Of a stretch of DNA of 64,000 nt, positions 34,941 to 45,228 are shown piece by piece (position 1 is the first letter of the stretch; each line of letters starts with the position of its first letter). The position numbers and the translations under genes are program-made. This stretch comes from Ancylobacter novellus DSM 506 (GTDB lineage: Bacteria > Pseudomonadota > Alphaproteobacteria > Rhizobiales > Xanthobacteraceae). The DNA lies in contig NC_014217.1 in NCBI RefSeq assembly GCF_000092925.1, positions 4,092,001 to 4,156,000 on the forward strand, in the 5' to 3' direction. A model generated the notes under the pieces. That model was not told where the DNA came from. It saw only the letters and a program-made list of their open reading frames with translations, and searched no databases.

Positions 34941-36188
34941 ATGAGCGAGCGCGAGATGGGCCAGCGGATCGGCCCGCGCGACGAGGCCGAAGTGGTGGAA
35001 GCCGTGCGTTGGGCGCTGGCGGAAGGGCGCACGCTCGACGTCGCCGGCTCCGGTTCCAAGGCGGCGCTCGGCCGCCACATCCAGACCGACCTTACGCTGG
35101 AATTGAAGGCGCTCACCGGCGTCACGCTCTATGAGCCGGAGGAGCTGGTGCTGAGCGCGAAGGCGGGCACGCCCGTCGCCGAGATCGAGGCGCTGGTCGC
35201 TGCCTCCAACCAGATGATGGCCTTCGAGCCGATGGATTTCGGCCCGCTGCTCGGCCGCCCGGCGGGCGGTGGCACGCTGGGAGGGCTGATGGCCTGCAAC
35301 CTCGCCGGCCCGCGCCGCCCCAGCGCCGGCGCCGCGCGCGACCATGCGCTCGGCGTGCGCGCTGTCTCCGGCCGCGGCGAGGCGTTCAAGGCCGGCGGCC
35401 GGGTGGTGAAGAACGTCACCGGCTACGACCTGCCGCGCGGCCTCGCCGGCTCCTACGGCACGCTCGCCGCCTTCACCGAGCTGACCATCAAGATATTGCC
35501 GCGCCCCGAGACGGTGGAGACGTTGCTGGTCCTCGGCCTCGACGACGCGTCGGCTGCCAGTGCGATGAGCGCGGCGGTCGGCTCCTATTACGACGTCTCC
35601 GGCGCCGCCCATGTACCGGCCGATGTCGCCGCGCGCATCCCTGCCGTCGCCGGGGCGGGCGGGGCGGTGACGTCGCTGCGGCTGGAAGGCGTCGGCCCGT
35701 CGATCCAGCACCGCCGCCGCAAGCTGGAGGAGATGCTGAGTGCACGGGGCACGCTGAGTTTCCTCGATGCGGAGAACTCCATCGCCTTCTGGCGGACGCT
35801 GCGGGACGTCGAGCCCTTCGCCCTGCCCGAGGGCGGCGACATCGATACCGCGAAGGCCGTCTGGCGCGTCTCCGTCGCGCCGATGAAGGGCGCCGCCATC
35901 GGCGCGGTGGTGCGGGCCGTGGGCGCGACCTGCCTCTACGACTGGGCCGGCGGGCTCGTCTGGATCGAGATGCCGGATGCCACCCCGCGCACCGCGCTGG
36001 TGCGCGAGGCGGTCGCGGCGGTGGGCGGTGGGCACGCGACGCTGATCCGCGCCTCCGCGGCGGCGCGCGCGAGCGAAGAGGTGTTCCAGCCGCTCGACGC
36101 CGTCACCGGCGCGCTGGTGAAGCGGATGAAGCAGGGTTTCGACCCCAGCCGGGTGCTGAGCCCCGGCCGCATGTATGCGGGAGTTTAG
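34941..36188 (+). CDS. glcE: Glycolate oxidase, second FAD-binding subunit
   Basis: The 415-residue protein has only the FAD-binding half of the GlcD fold. It contains 'DVAGSGSKAALGR', 'FEPMDFGPLLGRPAGGGTLGGLMACNLAGPRR', split here by a Pro/Gly stretch, then 'VKNVTGYDLPRGLAGSYGTLAAFTELTIKILPRP' and the C-terminal 'FDPSRVLSPGRMYAGV'. This matches GlcE in length and order. The ATG at 34941 immediately follows the deaminase stop codon; GGGAGG lies about eight nt before it. GlcE is needed with GlcD and GlcF for membrane-linked glycolate dehydrogenase activity. Confidence 0.95.
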   Translation: MSEREMGQRIGPRDEAEVVEAVRWALAEGRTLDVAGSGSKAALGRHIQTDLTLELKALTGVTLYEPEELVLSAKAGTPVAEIEALVAASNQMMAFEPMDFGPLLGRPAGGGTLGGLMACNLAGPRRPSAGAARDHALGVRAVSGRGEAFKAGGRVVKNVTGYDLPRGLAGSYGTLAAFTELTIKILPRPETVETLLVLGLDDASAASAMSAAVGSYYDVSGAAHVPADVAARIPAVAGAGGAVTSLRLEGVGPSIQHRRRKLEEMLSARGTLSFLDAENSIAFWRTLRDVEPFALPEGGDIDTAKAVWRVSVAPMKGAAIGAVVRAVGATCLYDWAGGLVWIEMPDATPRTALVREAVAAVGGGHATLIRASAAARASEEVFQPLDAVTGALVKRMKQGFDPSRVLSPGRMYAGV

Positions 36189-36191
36189 GCG

Positions 36192-37511
36192 ATGCAGACC
36201 AATTTCTCCCTCGCCCAGCTCGCCGATCCGCAGACCGCCCGCTCCGAGCAGGTGCTGCGCGCGTGCGTCCATTGCGGCTTCTGCACCGCCACCTGCCCGA
36301 CCTATGTGCTGCTCGGCGACGAGCTGGATAGTCCGCGCGGAAGAATCTACCTGATCAAGGACATGCTGGAGAACGACCGGCCGGCAACGGCCGAGGTCGC
36401 CAAGCATATCGACCGCTGCCTCTCCTGCCTGTCCTGCATGACCACGTGCCCCTCGGGCGTGCATTACATGCACCTGATCGACCATGCCCGCGACCATGTG
36501 GAGGCGACCTATAACCGCCCGCTGATGGACCGCCTGCTGCGGGCGATGCTGGCGCGGGTGCTGCCGAGCCGTGCGCTGTTCCGCCTCGCCATAGGCGGCG
36601 CGATGGTCGCCCGTCCCTTCGCCGGCCTGTTCGACGCCGTGCCCGGCCTGAAGCCCGTCGCCGCCATGCTGCGCCTCGCCCCCGCCCGCCCGGCGACGCG
36701 CTCGGCCAGCGAGAGCGAGCGCCGCTTCCCGGCCCAGGGACCGCGCCGTGCCCGAGTCGCCCTGCTCGACGGCTGCGCCCAGCCGGTGCTGCGGCCGGAG
36801 ATCGACGAGGCGGCCATCCGCCTGCTCACCCGCATGGGCGTGGAGATCGTGCGTCCGGTCGGCGGGGGCTGCTGCGGTTCGCTCACCCACCACATGGGCA
36901 AGGAAGACCTCGCGCTCGCCAATGCCCGTGTCAATGTCGACGCCTGGTGGCGCGAGATCGAGGGCGAGGGGCTGGACGCCATCATCATCACGACGTCGGG
37001 CTGCGGCACCACCATCAAGGATTACGGCCACATGCTGCGCACCGAGCCGGCCTATGCCGAGCGCGCGGCCAAGGTCTCGGCGCTGGCGAAGGACGTCAGC
37101 GAGTTCCTCGCCGAGCAGGAACTGCCCGCGCCGGTGATCCCGGCCGGCATCCGCGTCGCCTATCACGCCGCCTGCTCACTGCAGCACGGCCAGAAAGTGC
37201 GCGTGGCGCCCAAGGCGCTGCTGGCGAAAGCGGGCTTCACCGTGCTGGAGCCGGCGGAGGGGCATCTGTGCTGCGGCTCGGCCGGCACTTACAACATATT
37301 GCAGCCGGAGATCGCCGGCCGCCTGCGCGCGCGCAAGGTCGCCAATATCGAGCGCACCCAGCCGCAGGTCGTCGCCACCGGCAATATCGGCTGCATGACG
37401 CAGATCGGCGGCGGCACCTCGATCCCGGTGCTGCACACAGTCGAACTGCTGGACTGGGCGACCGGCGGGCCGAAGCCGGGCCTGCTCGACGGCGTGCGCA
37501 TCGCCGCCTGA
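36192..37511 (+). CDS. glcF: Glycolate oxidase, iron-sulfur subunit
   Basis: The 439-residue protein carries two [4Fe-4S] ferredoxin motifs near the N-terminus, 'CVHCGFCTATCPTY' and 'CLSCLSCMTTCPSGV', followed by two CCG domains with 'GGGCCGSLTHHMG' and 'GHLCCGSAGTYN'. It receives electrons from GlcD/GlcE and hands them to quinone at the membrane. It starts 3 nt after the glcE stop. All cysteines expected for GlcF are present. Confidence 0.97.
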   Translation: MQTNFSLAQLADPQTARSEQVLRACVHCGFCTATCPTYVLLGDELDSPRGRIYLIKDMLENDRPATAEVAKHIDRCLSCLSCMTTCPSGVHYMHLIDHARDHVEATYNRPLMDRLLRAMLARVLPSRALFRLAIGGAMVARPFAGLFDAVPGLKPVAAMLRLAPARPATRSASESERRFPAQGPRRARVALLDGCAQPVLRPEIDEAAIRLLTRMGVEIVRPVGGGCCGSLTHHMGKEDLALANARVNVDAWWREIEGEGLDAIIITTSGCGTTIKDYGHMLRTEPAYAERAAKVSALAKDVSEFLAEQELPAPVIPAGIRVAYHAACSLQHGQKVRVAPKALLAKAGFTVLEPAEGHLCCGSAGTYNILQPEIAGRLRARKVANIERTQPQVVATGNIGCMTQIGGGTSIPVLHTVELLDWATGGPKPGLLDGVRIAA

Positions 37512-37569
37512 CAGGAGCGCGGCGGCGCGGCTATTATCGCCGCGCCTCCTTTCTCCCAAGGTTTCCCCC

Positions 37570-38559
37570 ATGACCCTTCCGCGCCTTCTCGTCCTTTCGC
37601 TCGGCGGCACCATCACCATGACGCCGGCGGCGGGCGGGGGCATCGCCCCGACGCTCGGCGCGGCCGAACTGGTGGCGGCGGTGCCGGGCCTCGACGAGGT
37701 CGCGCAGATCGAGGCGCGCTCGCCCTTCCGCCTGGCGAGTTCCTCGCTCACGCTCGAAAACATCGTCGCGGTGGCCGGGGACATAAGGGCGGCCTTTGCC
37801 GAGGACTTCGACGGCGCTGTCGTCATCCAGGGCACCGACACGATCGAGGAGACCGCTTTCATCCTCGACCTGCTGGTGCGCGACGCGCGCCCCGTGGTCG
37901 TCGTCGGCGCCATGCGCGGGCCGCAGCAGGCCGGCGCCGATGGTCCGGCGAACCTTCTCGCCGCCGCCATCGCCGCCGCCAGCGAAGCCGCGCGGGGCCT
38001 GGGCACGCTCGTCGTGCTGAACGACGAGATTCACGCCGCCCGCTTCGTGCGCAAGGCGCATACGGCGCTGACCTCCGCCTTCGTCTCGGAGAATGCCGGC
38101 CCGCTCGGGCTGGTGGCGGAGGGTCGGGCACGGCTTTTCACCCGCGTCGCACCGCTCGCATTGCCGTCCCTGCCGCTGCCGGAGGGCGAATTGCCGCCGG
38201 TCGCGCTCCTCAAGATGACGATGGGCGATGACGGTCGCCTCCTCCGCGCTGTCCCCGGCCTCGGCTGTGCCGGCCTCGTCATCGAGGGCATGGGCGCCGG
38301 CCATGTGCCGGCGGCGGTGGCGGAGATCGTCGGCGAGGTCGCCGCCGCCATCCCCGTGGTGCTGGCGAGCCGAACGCTGGCCGGCCCGGCCTTCGAGCGC
38401 ACCTATGGTTATCCGGGTTCGGAGATCGACCTGATCGGCCGCAGCGTCCTCCCTGCCGGCCTGCTCGGCGGCCCCAAGGCGCGGCTCCTGCTCACCTTCG
38501 CCCTGGCGGCGGGATGGGAGCGGCCGGCAATCGCGGCGGCGCTGGCCGCCTACGCTTAG
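37570..38559 (+). CDS. L-asparaginase family protein (cytoplasmic type)
   Basis: The 329-residue protein begins 'RLLVLSLGGTITM' with the catalytic Thr. It continues with 'VVIQGTDTIEETAFILDLL' (the second Thr-Asp pair), 'GAMRGPQQAGADGPANLLAA' and 'LNDEIHAARFVRKAHT' with the conserved Lys, so both halves of the active site are intact. There is no signal peptide. It hydrolyses asparagine or a related amide to ammonia and acid. It lies 58 nt after glcF and could be the last gene of the same operon. Its stop codon overlaps that of the convergent mbfA gene. Confidence 0.9.
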   Translation: MTLPRLLVLSLGGTITMTPAAGGGIAPTLGAAELVAAVPGLDEVAQIEARSPFRLASSSLTLENIVAVAGDIRAAFAEDFDGAVVIQGTDTIEETAFILDLLVRDARPVVVVGAMRGPQQAGADGPANLLAAAIAAASEAARGLGTLVVLNDEIHAARFVRKAHTALTSAFVSENAGPLGLVAEGRARLFTRVAPLALPSLPLPEGELPPVALLKMTMGDDGRLLRAVPGLGCAGLVIEGMGAGHVPAAVAEIVGEVAAAIPVVLASRTLAGPAFERTYGYPGSEIDLIGRSVLPAGLLGGPKARLLLTFALAAGWERPAIAAALAAYA

Positions 38560-39512
38560 GAACTGCCGATCAGTATGCCGGCGGCCAGCACCAGCAGGCC
38601 GCCCAGCACCACCTGCACGATCGCCGAGGTGAACGGCGTCTCCATGTAGCGCGTGCGGACATAAGCGATGGCGGCGAGCTCGAAGGCGACGATGACGCCG
38701 GCCACCGCCGTGGCGGTCCAGAAATCTGGGATGAGATAGGGCAAGGTGTGGCCGAGGCCGCCCAGCACCGTCATCACGCCGCAGGCGATGCCGCGCGGCC
38801 AGGGGCTGCCGCGCCCGGTGATCTCGCCATCGTCGGACAGCGCCTCGGTGAGGCCCATGGAGATGCCGGCGCCGATGGAGGCGGCAAGGCCGACCAGGAA
38901 GGCAGCCCATGAATCCTGCGTAGCGAACGCGGCGGCGAAGATCGGCGCCAGCGTCGAGATGGAACCGTCGATGAGGCCGGCGAGGCCTGGCTGGACGATC
39001 TGCAGCACGAAGATGCGGTGGGCGGTGGCGTCCTCGGCTTCCTTGGCGCCGCCGGTCTCGATCGCCCCGCCGAGCTCCTGCGCCAGCGTCTCATGCACGC
39101 TCTCGGCCTCGGCGAGGTCGGCCAGCAGTTTGCGCGTATCGGCATCACGCGCGCGCTCGGCGGCCTTGATGTAGAACTGCTGCGCCTCGTATTCCATCAT
39201 CTCGGCCTGCTGGCGCACCGCGTCGATGCGCAGCGTCTCCAGCAGCCAGATCGGATTGCGCTTGAGGAAGCCCTTCACGTCCTGCCGGGTGATATAGGGC
39301 AATTCGCCGCCGAACTTGCGCTTGAAGAGTTCGTGCAGGGCATGGCGATGGCCCTTCTCCTCCTCCGCCATGCGCTCGAACATCTGCGCGGTCGCGGGAT
39401 AGTCCGCCTTCACCCGGTTGGCGAACTGGAGGTAGATGCGCGCATCCTCCTCCTCGTTGGAGATGGCGAGGGCGAGGATTTCCGCCTCGGTGAGGTCGGC
39501 GAAGCGTTTCAT
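38556..39512 (-). CDS. mbfA: Membrane-bound ferritin / iron exporter
   Basis: The 318-residue protein is a fusion of an N-terminal ferritin-like (rubrerythrin-type) diiron domain (about residues 8-150) and a C-terminal VIT1-type transporter domain (about 165-318). The first has the Glu/His motifs 'ISNEEEDARIY', 'MAEEEKGHRHAL', 'EMMEYEAQQFY' and 'LAEAESVHETL'. The second has 'LVGLAASIGAGISMGLTEALS' and further membrane helices. This is the MbfA architecture known from Bradyrhizobium and Agrobacterium, where it exports iron and protects against iron and peroxide stress. It lies directly behind an Irr-like iron-control element, which supports the call. It converges on the asparaginase gene with a 4-nt overlap. 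Confidence 0.95.
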   Translation of the reverse strand: MKRFADLTEAEILALAISNEEEDARIYLQFANRVKADYPATAQMFERMAEEEKGHRHALHELFKRKFGGELPYITRQDVKGFLKRNPIWLLETLRIDAVRQQAEMMEYEAQQFYIKAAERARDADTRKLLADLAEAESVHETLAQELGGAIETGGAKEAEDATAHRIFVLQIVQPGLAGLIDGSISTLAPIFAAAFATQDSWAAFLVGLAASIGAGISMGLTEALSDDGEITGRGSPWPRGIACGVMTVLGGLGHTLPYLIPDFWTATAVAGVIVAFELAAIAYVRTRYMETPFTSAIVQVVLGGLLVLAAGILIGSS

Positions 39513-39531
39513 TGGTGGTGTCCGGCAACCT

Positions 39532-39550
39532 GATTAGAATTACTCTAATC
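39532..39550 (-). promoter_or_regulatory. Irr-type iron-control element (ICE) upstream of mbfA
   Basis: GATTAGAATTACTCTAATC has 7-bp inverted arms (GATTAGA / TCTAATC) and matches the known ICE consensus TTTAGAA-N3-TTCTAAA at most positions. It is 20 nt upstream of the mbfA ATG, where bound Irr would block transcription. In Rhizobiales mbfA is repressed by Irr when iron is low. It stands out as an AT-rich island in GC-rich DNA. Confidence 0.8.
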
Positions 39551-39613
39551 TTGTTCACCGAAGCTGTCGATTAGCTGTCAGTCGCAGCCGCCATGCGTCA
39601 GGGGAATGGGTTC

Positions 39614-39646
39614 CCCAAACGAAACGGGGCGCCCGAAGGCGCCCCG
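39614..39646 (-). terminator. Intrinsic terminator of pnp
   Basis: On the minus strand a perfect 9-bp stem CGGGGCGCC / GGCGCCCCG with a TTCG tetraloop is followed by TTTCGTTTGGGG. It lies 27 nt after the pnp stop codon and closes the long translation operon. Confidence 0.88.
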
Positions 39647-39672
39647 CTGGAACATTGCAAGGCTGCGGCCGA

Positions 39673-41829
<2,157 letters not shown>

Positions 41830-42077
41830 GTCTGTCTCTGGCTTTCCGAAACGCGAGCCATGGGCAAGACGGCGGGAGGCTCCGGCGATGGGCTCTGGAG
41901 AGAGCGGCCTATCGGCCCCGAGCATCCGGCGATCCTGCCATGGCGCGCCGTTTCTCGTCGGTGGCGGCGAGCCCCATGCCCGCCGCTCTTGCGGTCTTCG
42001 GCGCGGCGGACCATCCGCATGCGCCGTCTTTCAATGGACGAAAGGCCCGCGCCGTGCCGGCACGAGCCTCGCGTGGG

Positions 42078-42347
42078 TCAGCGGCGGATGCCCAGCCGCT
42101 CGATCAGGGACTTGTAGCGGGATTCCTCGGTCTTCTTGAGATAGTCGAGGAGGCCGCGGCGCTGGGAGACCAGCTTGAGCAGGCCGCGCCGGGAGTGGTT
42201 GTCCTTGGCGTGGTCCTTGAAATGGCCGGTCAGGTTGACGATACGCTCGGTGAGGATCGCAACCTGCACCTCGGCCGAGCCGGTGTCGCCGGCCTTGGTC
42301 GCATATTCCTTGATGAGCGCCTGCTTGCGCTCGGCAGTGATCGACAT
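42078..42347 (-). CDS. rpsO: 30S ribosomal protein S15
   Basis: The 89-residue protein is complete, with the conserved '[17 protein letters not shown]', '[19 protein letters not shown]' and '[11 protein letters not shown]'. It binds 16S rRNA early in assembly of the platform. AAAGGA lies six nt before the ATG. In related genomes it follows truB directly; here a nucleotidyltransferase gene and a 234-nt gap separate them, so rpsO may need its own promoter. Confidence 0.98.
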   Translation of the reverse strand: MSITAERKQALIKEYATKAGDTGSAEVQVAILTERIVNLTGHFKDHAKDNHSRRGLLKLVSQRRGLLDYLKKTEESRYKSLIERLGIRR

Positions 42348-42581
42348 CGGTTATCCTTTCAGGTCATGACGTCGGTGGATGCGGGCGTAGCCGGCCCCTC
42401 GCGGGCCTCGGCCTTGGTCGCCTCGCCGGGAGTTGCCGCTCGGCCGGGCCGGGATGTCGTCCAGCGCGGTCAAATGGCAACGGGTCGCGCGGACGAAGGT
42501 CCGCAACGCGCGCGCAACATACACGAAAACGCCAGCGAGGCTAGCGGCATATGTACAGGAGGCGACACAGGGGGCGACGGC

Positions 42582-43616
42582 CTACATCTGGAGCCGCACG
42601 CCGGCCTCGGCGAGCCGAGCCTGGGTTTCGGGCATGCGCTTCAGGGCCGCCGCCAGGCGCTCGCGCCAGCGAGGACCCTGCGACGCGGCATCGTCATAGG
42701 CCTCCACCAGATCGTCGGGGCGGTCATCCGCGAGCACATCGATCAGGAACGCGGCCTGCAGTCGATCCTTGTAGGCCTTCACGCCGTTCGGACCCTCTTT
42801 CCGCCGATCGGAGACGATCAGCTTATGGATGGCGAAACGCTCCGGGCGAGGGATCTGGACCAGGACGCCATCGCGGTAGGTGACCGCGACGTCGATCGGA
42901 TCGGCGATCAGATAATTGAGGTAGTGAAGCGACTGAGCATACACGCCGAGCGCCGCCAACGGCTTCAACTCTTCGGCCTCCTCGAAGGACGGCGTCAGGA
43001 ATTCGACCAGGAGTTCGCTGCGGCTCTGTTTCCAGCGCCAGACTTTCTCCTTGTCCAGCGACGGCACGGCATCGAAGGCGAAGCCATCGAGCACGCGCTG
43101 GAGCGGCTCGGAAACGACGTCCTCGACCGCGAGGGACAGGCGCTCGAAGCTCGCAATGTCGATGTCGTTGGTCTGAGCCGCCTGCTCGACGCTGTAGCGG
43201 ATGCCGAGTTCGCCTTCGTAAAGGCGGAAGGCCAGGGTGCCGACGATCGTCCCGCCGAGGCGGAACGCCCCGGCCTTCTGCAGCGCATTGAGAAGGGAGC
43301 CCGTCGCTGCGTCCACGCCCAGGAAGCCTTCGGCCCGCAGGATACGGATGAGCCGCGCCCGGTTGGACCTGCGCTCTGCTCCGGCAGAGGCGATCTCAGT
43401 CAGACGCGCAATCCTTGCGCTCCGCTCCGGCGTGTCTTCGCCGATATAGGCCTTCCGGACGTCGGATCCGATGCGATAGGTGTCGTACCAGTAAGCTTTT
43501 CCATTGCGCTCGACCCGCGTGGGTGTACCCCGAATCTCGGAGACCGCCTCGTCTCTCAGCGACTGTAAGAGATCGTGGTAGGCGGCATGGGCGATCGGGG
43601 ATATGCGGCGGCGCAT
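42582..43616 (-). CDS. GSU2403-type nucleotidyltransferase-fold protein
   Basis: The 344-residue protein resembles the GSU2403 family (NTP_transf_8). The nucleotidyltransferase motif is 'GGTIVGTLAFRLYEGELGIR' (the G-T pair) followed by 'QTNDIDIASFERL' (the DxD metal pair), near residues 130-170. Other parts are 'EVRGTP'-like and 'YWYDTYRIGSDVRKAYIGED' near the N-terminus and 'FAIHKLIVSDRRKEG' later, which also recall AbiEii/MenT-type toxins. No biochemical role is known to me for this family. It lies between truB and rpsO in the conserved translation cluster. Base composition is less GC-rich than the neighbours and the promoter region is AT-rich with four operator half-sites, so acquisition by transfer is likely. 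The ATG at 43616 lacks a ribosome-binding site. Confidence 0.82.
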   Translation of the reverse strand: MRRRISPIAHAAYHDLLQSLRDEAVSEIRGTPTRVERNGKAYWYDTYRIGSDVRKAYIGEDTPERSARIARLTEIASAGAERRSNRARLIRILRAEGFLGVDAATGSLLNALQKAGAFRLGGTIVGTLAFRLYEGELGIRYSVEQAAQTNDIDIASFERLSLAVEDVVSEPLQRVLDGFAFDAVPSLDKEKVWRWKQSRSELLVEFLTPSFEEAEELKPLAALGVYAQSLHYLNYLIADPIDVAVTYRDGVLVQIPRPERFAIHKLIVSDRRKEGPNGVKAYKDRLQAAFLIDVLADDRPDDLVEAYDDAASQGPRWRERLAAALKRMPETQARLAEAGVRLQM

Positions 43617-43620
43617 GGAG

Positions 43621-43686
43621 TGTTCAACGTCCAGAGATTTCGTTGAACATATACGGTTGTTCAACAAAATATAAGGACGTTGAACA
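43621..43686 (-). promoter_or_regulatory. Four-half-site operator and AT-rich promoter of the nucleotidyltransferase gene
   Basis: The 8-mer TGTTCAAC or its complement GTTGAACA occurs four times in alternating orientation: 43621-43628, 43642-43649, 43658-43665 and 43679-43686. They form two equal 29-bp inverted repeats (43621-43649 and 43658-43686), each with 8-bp arms and a 13-nt spacer. The two inner half-sites form a third palindrome with an 8-nt spacer. The stretch is roughly 40% GC against about 68% around it, contains a TTATAT box (43669-43674, minus strand) and ends 5 nt before the gene's ATG. This is the pattern expected for cooperative dimer binding, i.e. repression. Confidence 0.75.
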
Positions 43687-43697
43687 CGAAGTGCTCG

Positions 43698-44678
43698 TCA
43701 CTTCCCCGAATGGAAGATGCGCTTGGGGTGGATCTCGCCGGCCTCGGCTTCGCCGAGCGCGACAAGGCGCCCGCCGGCGGTGATGGCGACCGGGCCTTCG
43801 AGGATCGGCGCGTCGCGCCCGCGCAGGATGATCGGCTGGCCGTGGACGAGCCGGGCGGCATCGGCCGGCGAGACGCGCAGCGAAGGCAGGCTGTCGAGGC
43901 CGATCTCCACCGGGCGCAGCGCCTGCATCGGCGGGGCGTCGTCCATCGCCTCCGAGGTGGCGCGCAGCTCAGCGAGCGGCACCAGTTCCTCCTCGGCGAA
44001 GGTGCCGACGCGGGTGCGGCGCAGGGCGGAGATATGCCCGCGCGTGCCGAGCGCGCGGCCGAGGTCGCGGGCGATGGAGCGCACATAGGTGCCCTTGCCG
44101 CATTCGGTCTCGAACACCGCGTGGTCGGCATCGGGCATCTCGACCAGCTCGAGCGAGTGGACGATGACAATGCGGGCGGCGAGTTCCACCTGCACGCCGT
44201 CGCGGGCGAGGTCATAGGCGCGCTCGCCATTGATCTTCAGCGCCGAATAGGCGGGCGGGACCTGCTCGATCTCGCCGCGGAACGCCGGCAGCGCGGCGAG
44301 GATTTCTTCACGCGAAGGGCGCCCCTCGGAGGTCTCGACCGCCTTGCCCTCGCTGTCGTCGGTGTCGGTCTGGATGCCCCAGCGGACGGTGAAGCGGTAG
44401 ACCTTGCGCCCGTCCATGACGAAGGGAACGGTCTTGGTGGCCTCGCCCAGCGCGACCGGCAGGCAGCCGGAGGCGAGCGGGTCGAGCGTGCCGGCATGGC
44501 CCGCCTTCTTGGCCTGGAACAGCCATTTCACCGCGCCGACCGCCTGGGTCGAGGTCATGCCGACCGGCTTGTCGAGCAGCACCCAGCCGTCGACGTCGCG
44601 CTTGGGGCGGCGCTTGCGGGCGGGCGCTTCGGCGGCCTCGGCGGAACGCAGGGCGTCCTGGTCGAGCGGGGCGTTCAT
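43698..44678 (-). CDS. truB: tRNA pseudouridine(55) synthase
   Basis: The 326-residue enzyme makes the T-loop pseudouridine 55. The catalytic Asp is residue 66 in '[13 protein letters not shown]'. Also conserved are '[11 protein letters not shown]', '[15 protein letters not shown]' and '[15 protein letters not shown]'. The C-terminus has a PUA-like segment ('GQPIILRG'). Its ATG overlaps the rbfA stop (ATGA), so the two are translationally coupled. Residues 1-28 are an Ala/Arg-rich leader before the core. Confidence 0.98.
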   Translation of the reverse strand: MNAPLDQDALRSAEAAEAPARKRRPKRDVDGWVLLDKPVGMTSTQAVGAVKWLFQAKKAGHAGTLDPLASGCLPVALGEATKTVPFVMDGRKVYRFTVRWGIQTDTDDSEGKAVETSEGRPSREEILAALPAFRGEIEQVPPAYSALKINGERAYDLARDGVQVELAARIVIVHSLELVEMPDADHAVFETECGKGTYVRSIARDLGRALGTRGHISALRRTRVGTFAEEELVPLAELRATSEAMDDAPPMQALRPVEIGLDSLPSLRVSPADAARLVHGQPIILRGRDAPILEGPVAITAGGRLVALGEAEAGEIHPKRIFHSGK

Positions 44679-45100
44679 TCCTCGTCCTCTTTGTCGTTGT
44701 CGGCGTCGTGCTTGTCCAGATCGCGCTGCACCTGCGGCGAGCGCAGCAGCGCGTCGATGCGGTCGCCCTCCTCGAAGGAGGTGTCGATGCGGAAGCGCAG
44801 CTCGGGGACGAATTTCAGCTCCACCCGGCGGGCGATCTCGCCGCGCAGCGGCTTGGCGTTGGTCGCCAGCGCGTCGATCGCCGCCTTGTGGTCCTTGCCG
44901 CCGAGTGGCATGACGTAACAGGTGGCGATCTTCAGATCCGGGCTCATCCGCACCTCGGGCACGGTGATCATCACCTTGGACAGCGCGGGATCGGGCAGAT
45001 CACCGCGCGCCAGTATCTCGGCGAGGGCATGGCGCACCAGCTCGCCCACGCGCAGCTGGCGCTGGCTCGGGCCGGAACCCGAGCTCGCTCTGTTCTTCAT
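44675..45100 (-). CDS. rbfA: Ribosome-binding factor A
   Basis: The 141-residue protein binds the 30S subunit and helps process 16S rRNA. It has the KH-like core '[19 protein letters not shown]', '[21 protein letters not shown]' and '[18 protein letters not shown]', with a short acidic tail ('[13 protein letters not shown]'). I used the ATG at 45100; a TTG three codons earlier is possible but badly placed relative to the GAAGG upstream. It follows infB after 128 nt and overlaps truB. Confidence 0.97.
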   Translation of the reverse strand: MKNRASSGSGPSQRQLRVGELVRHALAEILARGDLPDPALSKVMITVPEVRMSPDLKIATCYVMPLGGKDHKAAIDALATNAKPLRGEIARRVELKFVPELRFRIDTSFEEGDRIDALLRSPQVQRDLDKHDADNDKEDEE

Positions 45101-45197
45101 GATGCACAAACCTTCACGGCCTTCGCCCGGATTGCCGGAACGGATGGCCAGCCTCGACCGGGGCGAACGGGTTTGGACCGCTCACCCCCGCGGAAAT

Positions 45198-45219
45198 CCG
45201 CTCCCGCGTGCGGGAGCGG
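45198..45219 (-). terminator. Hairpin between infB and rbfA
   Basis: CCGCTCCCGC and GCGGGAGCGG form a perfect 10-bp inverted repeat separated by only 2 nt, located 10-31 nt after the infB stop. No strong T-run follows, so it more likely reduces or modulates read-through, or marks an RNA-processing site, than terminates fully. Confidence 0.5.
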
Positions 45220-45228
45220 TTAAAGACG

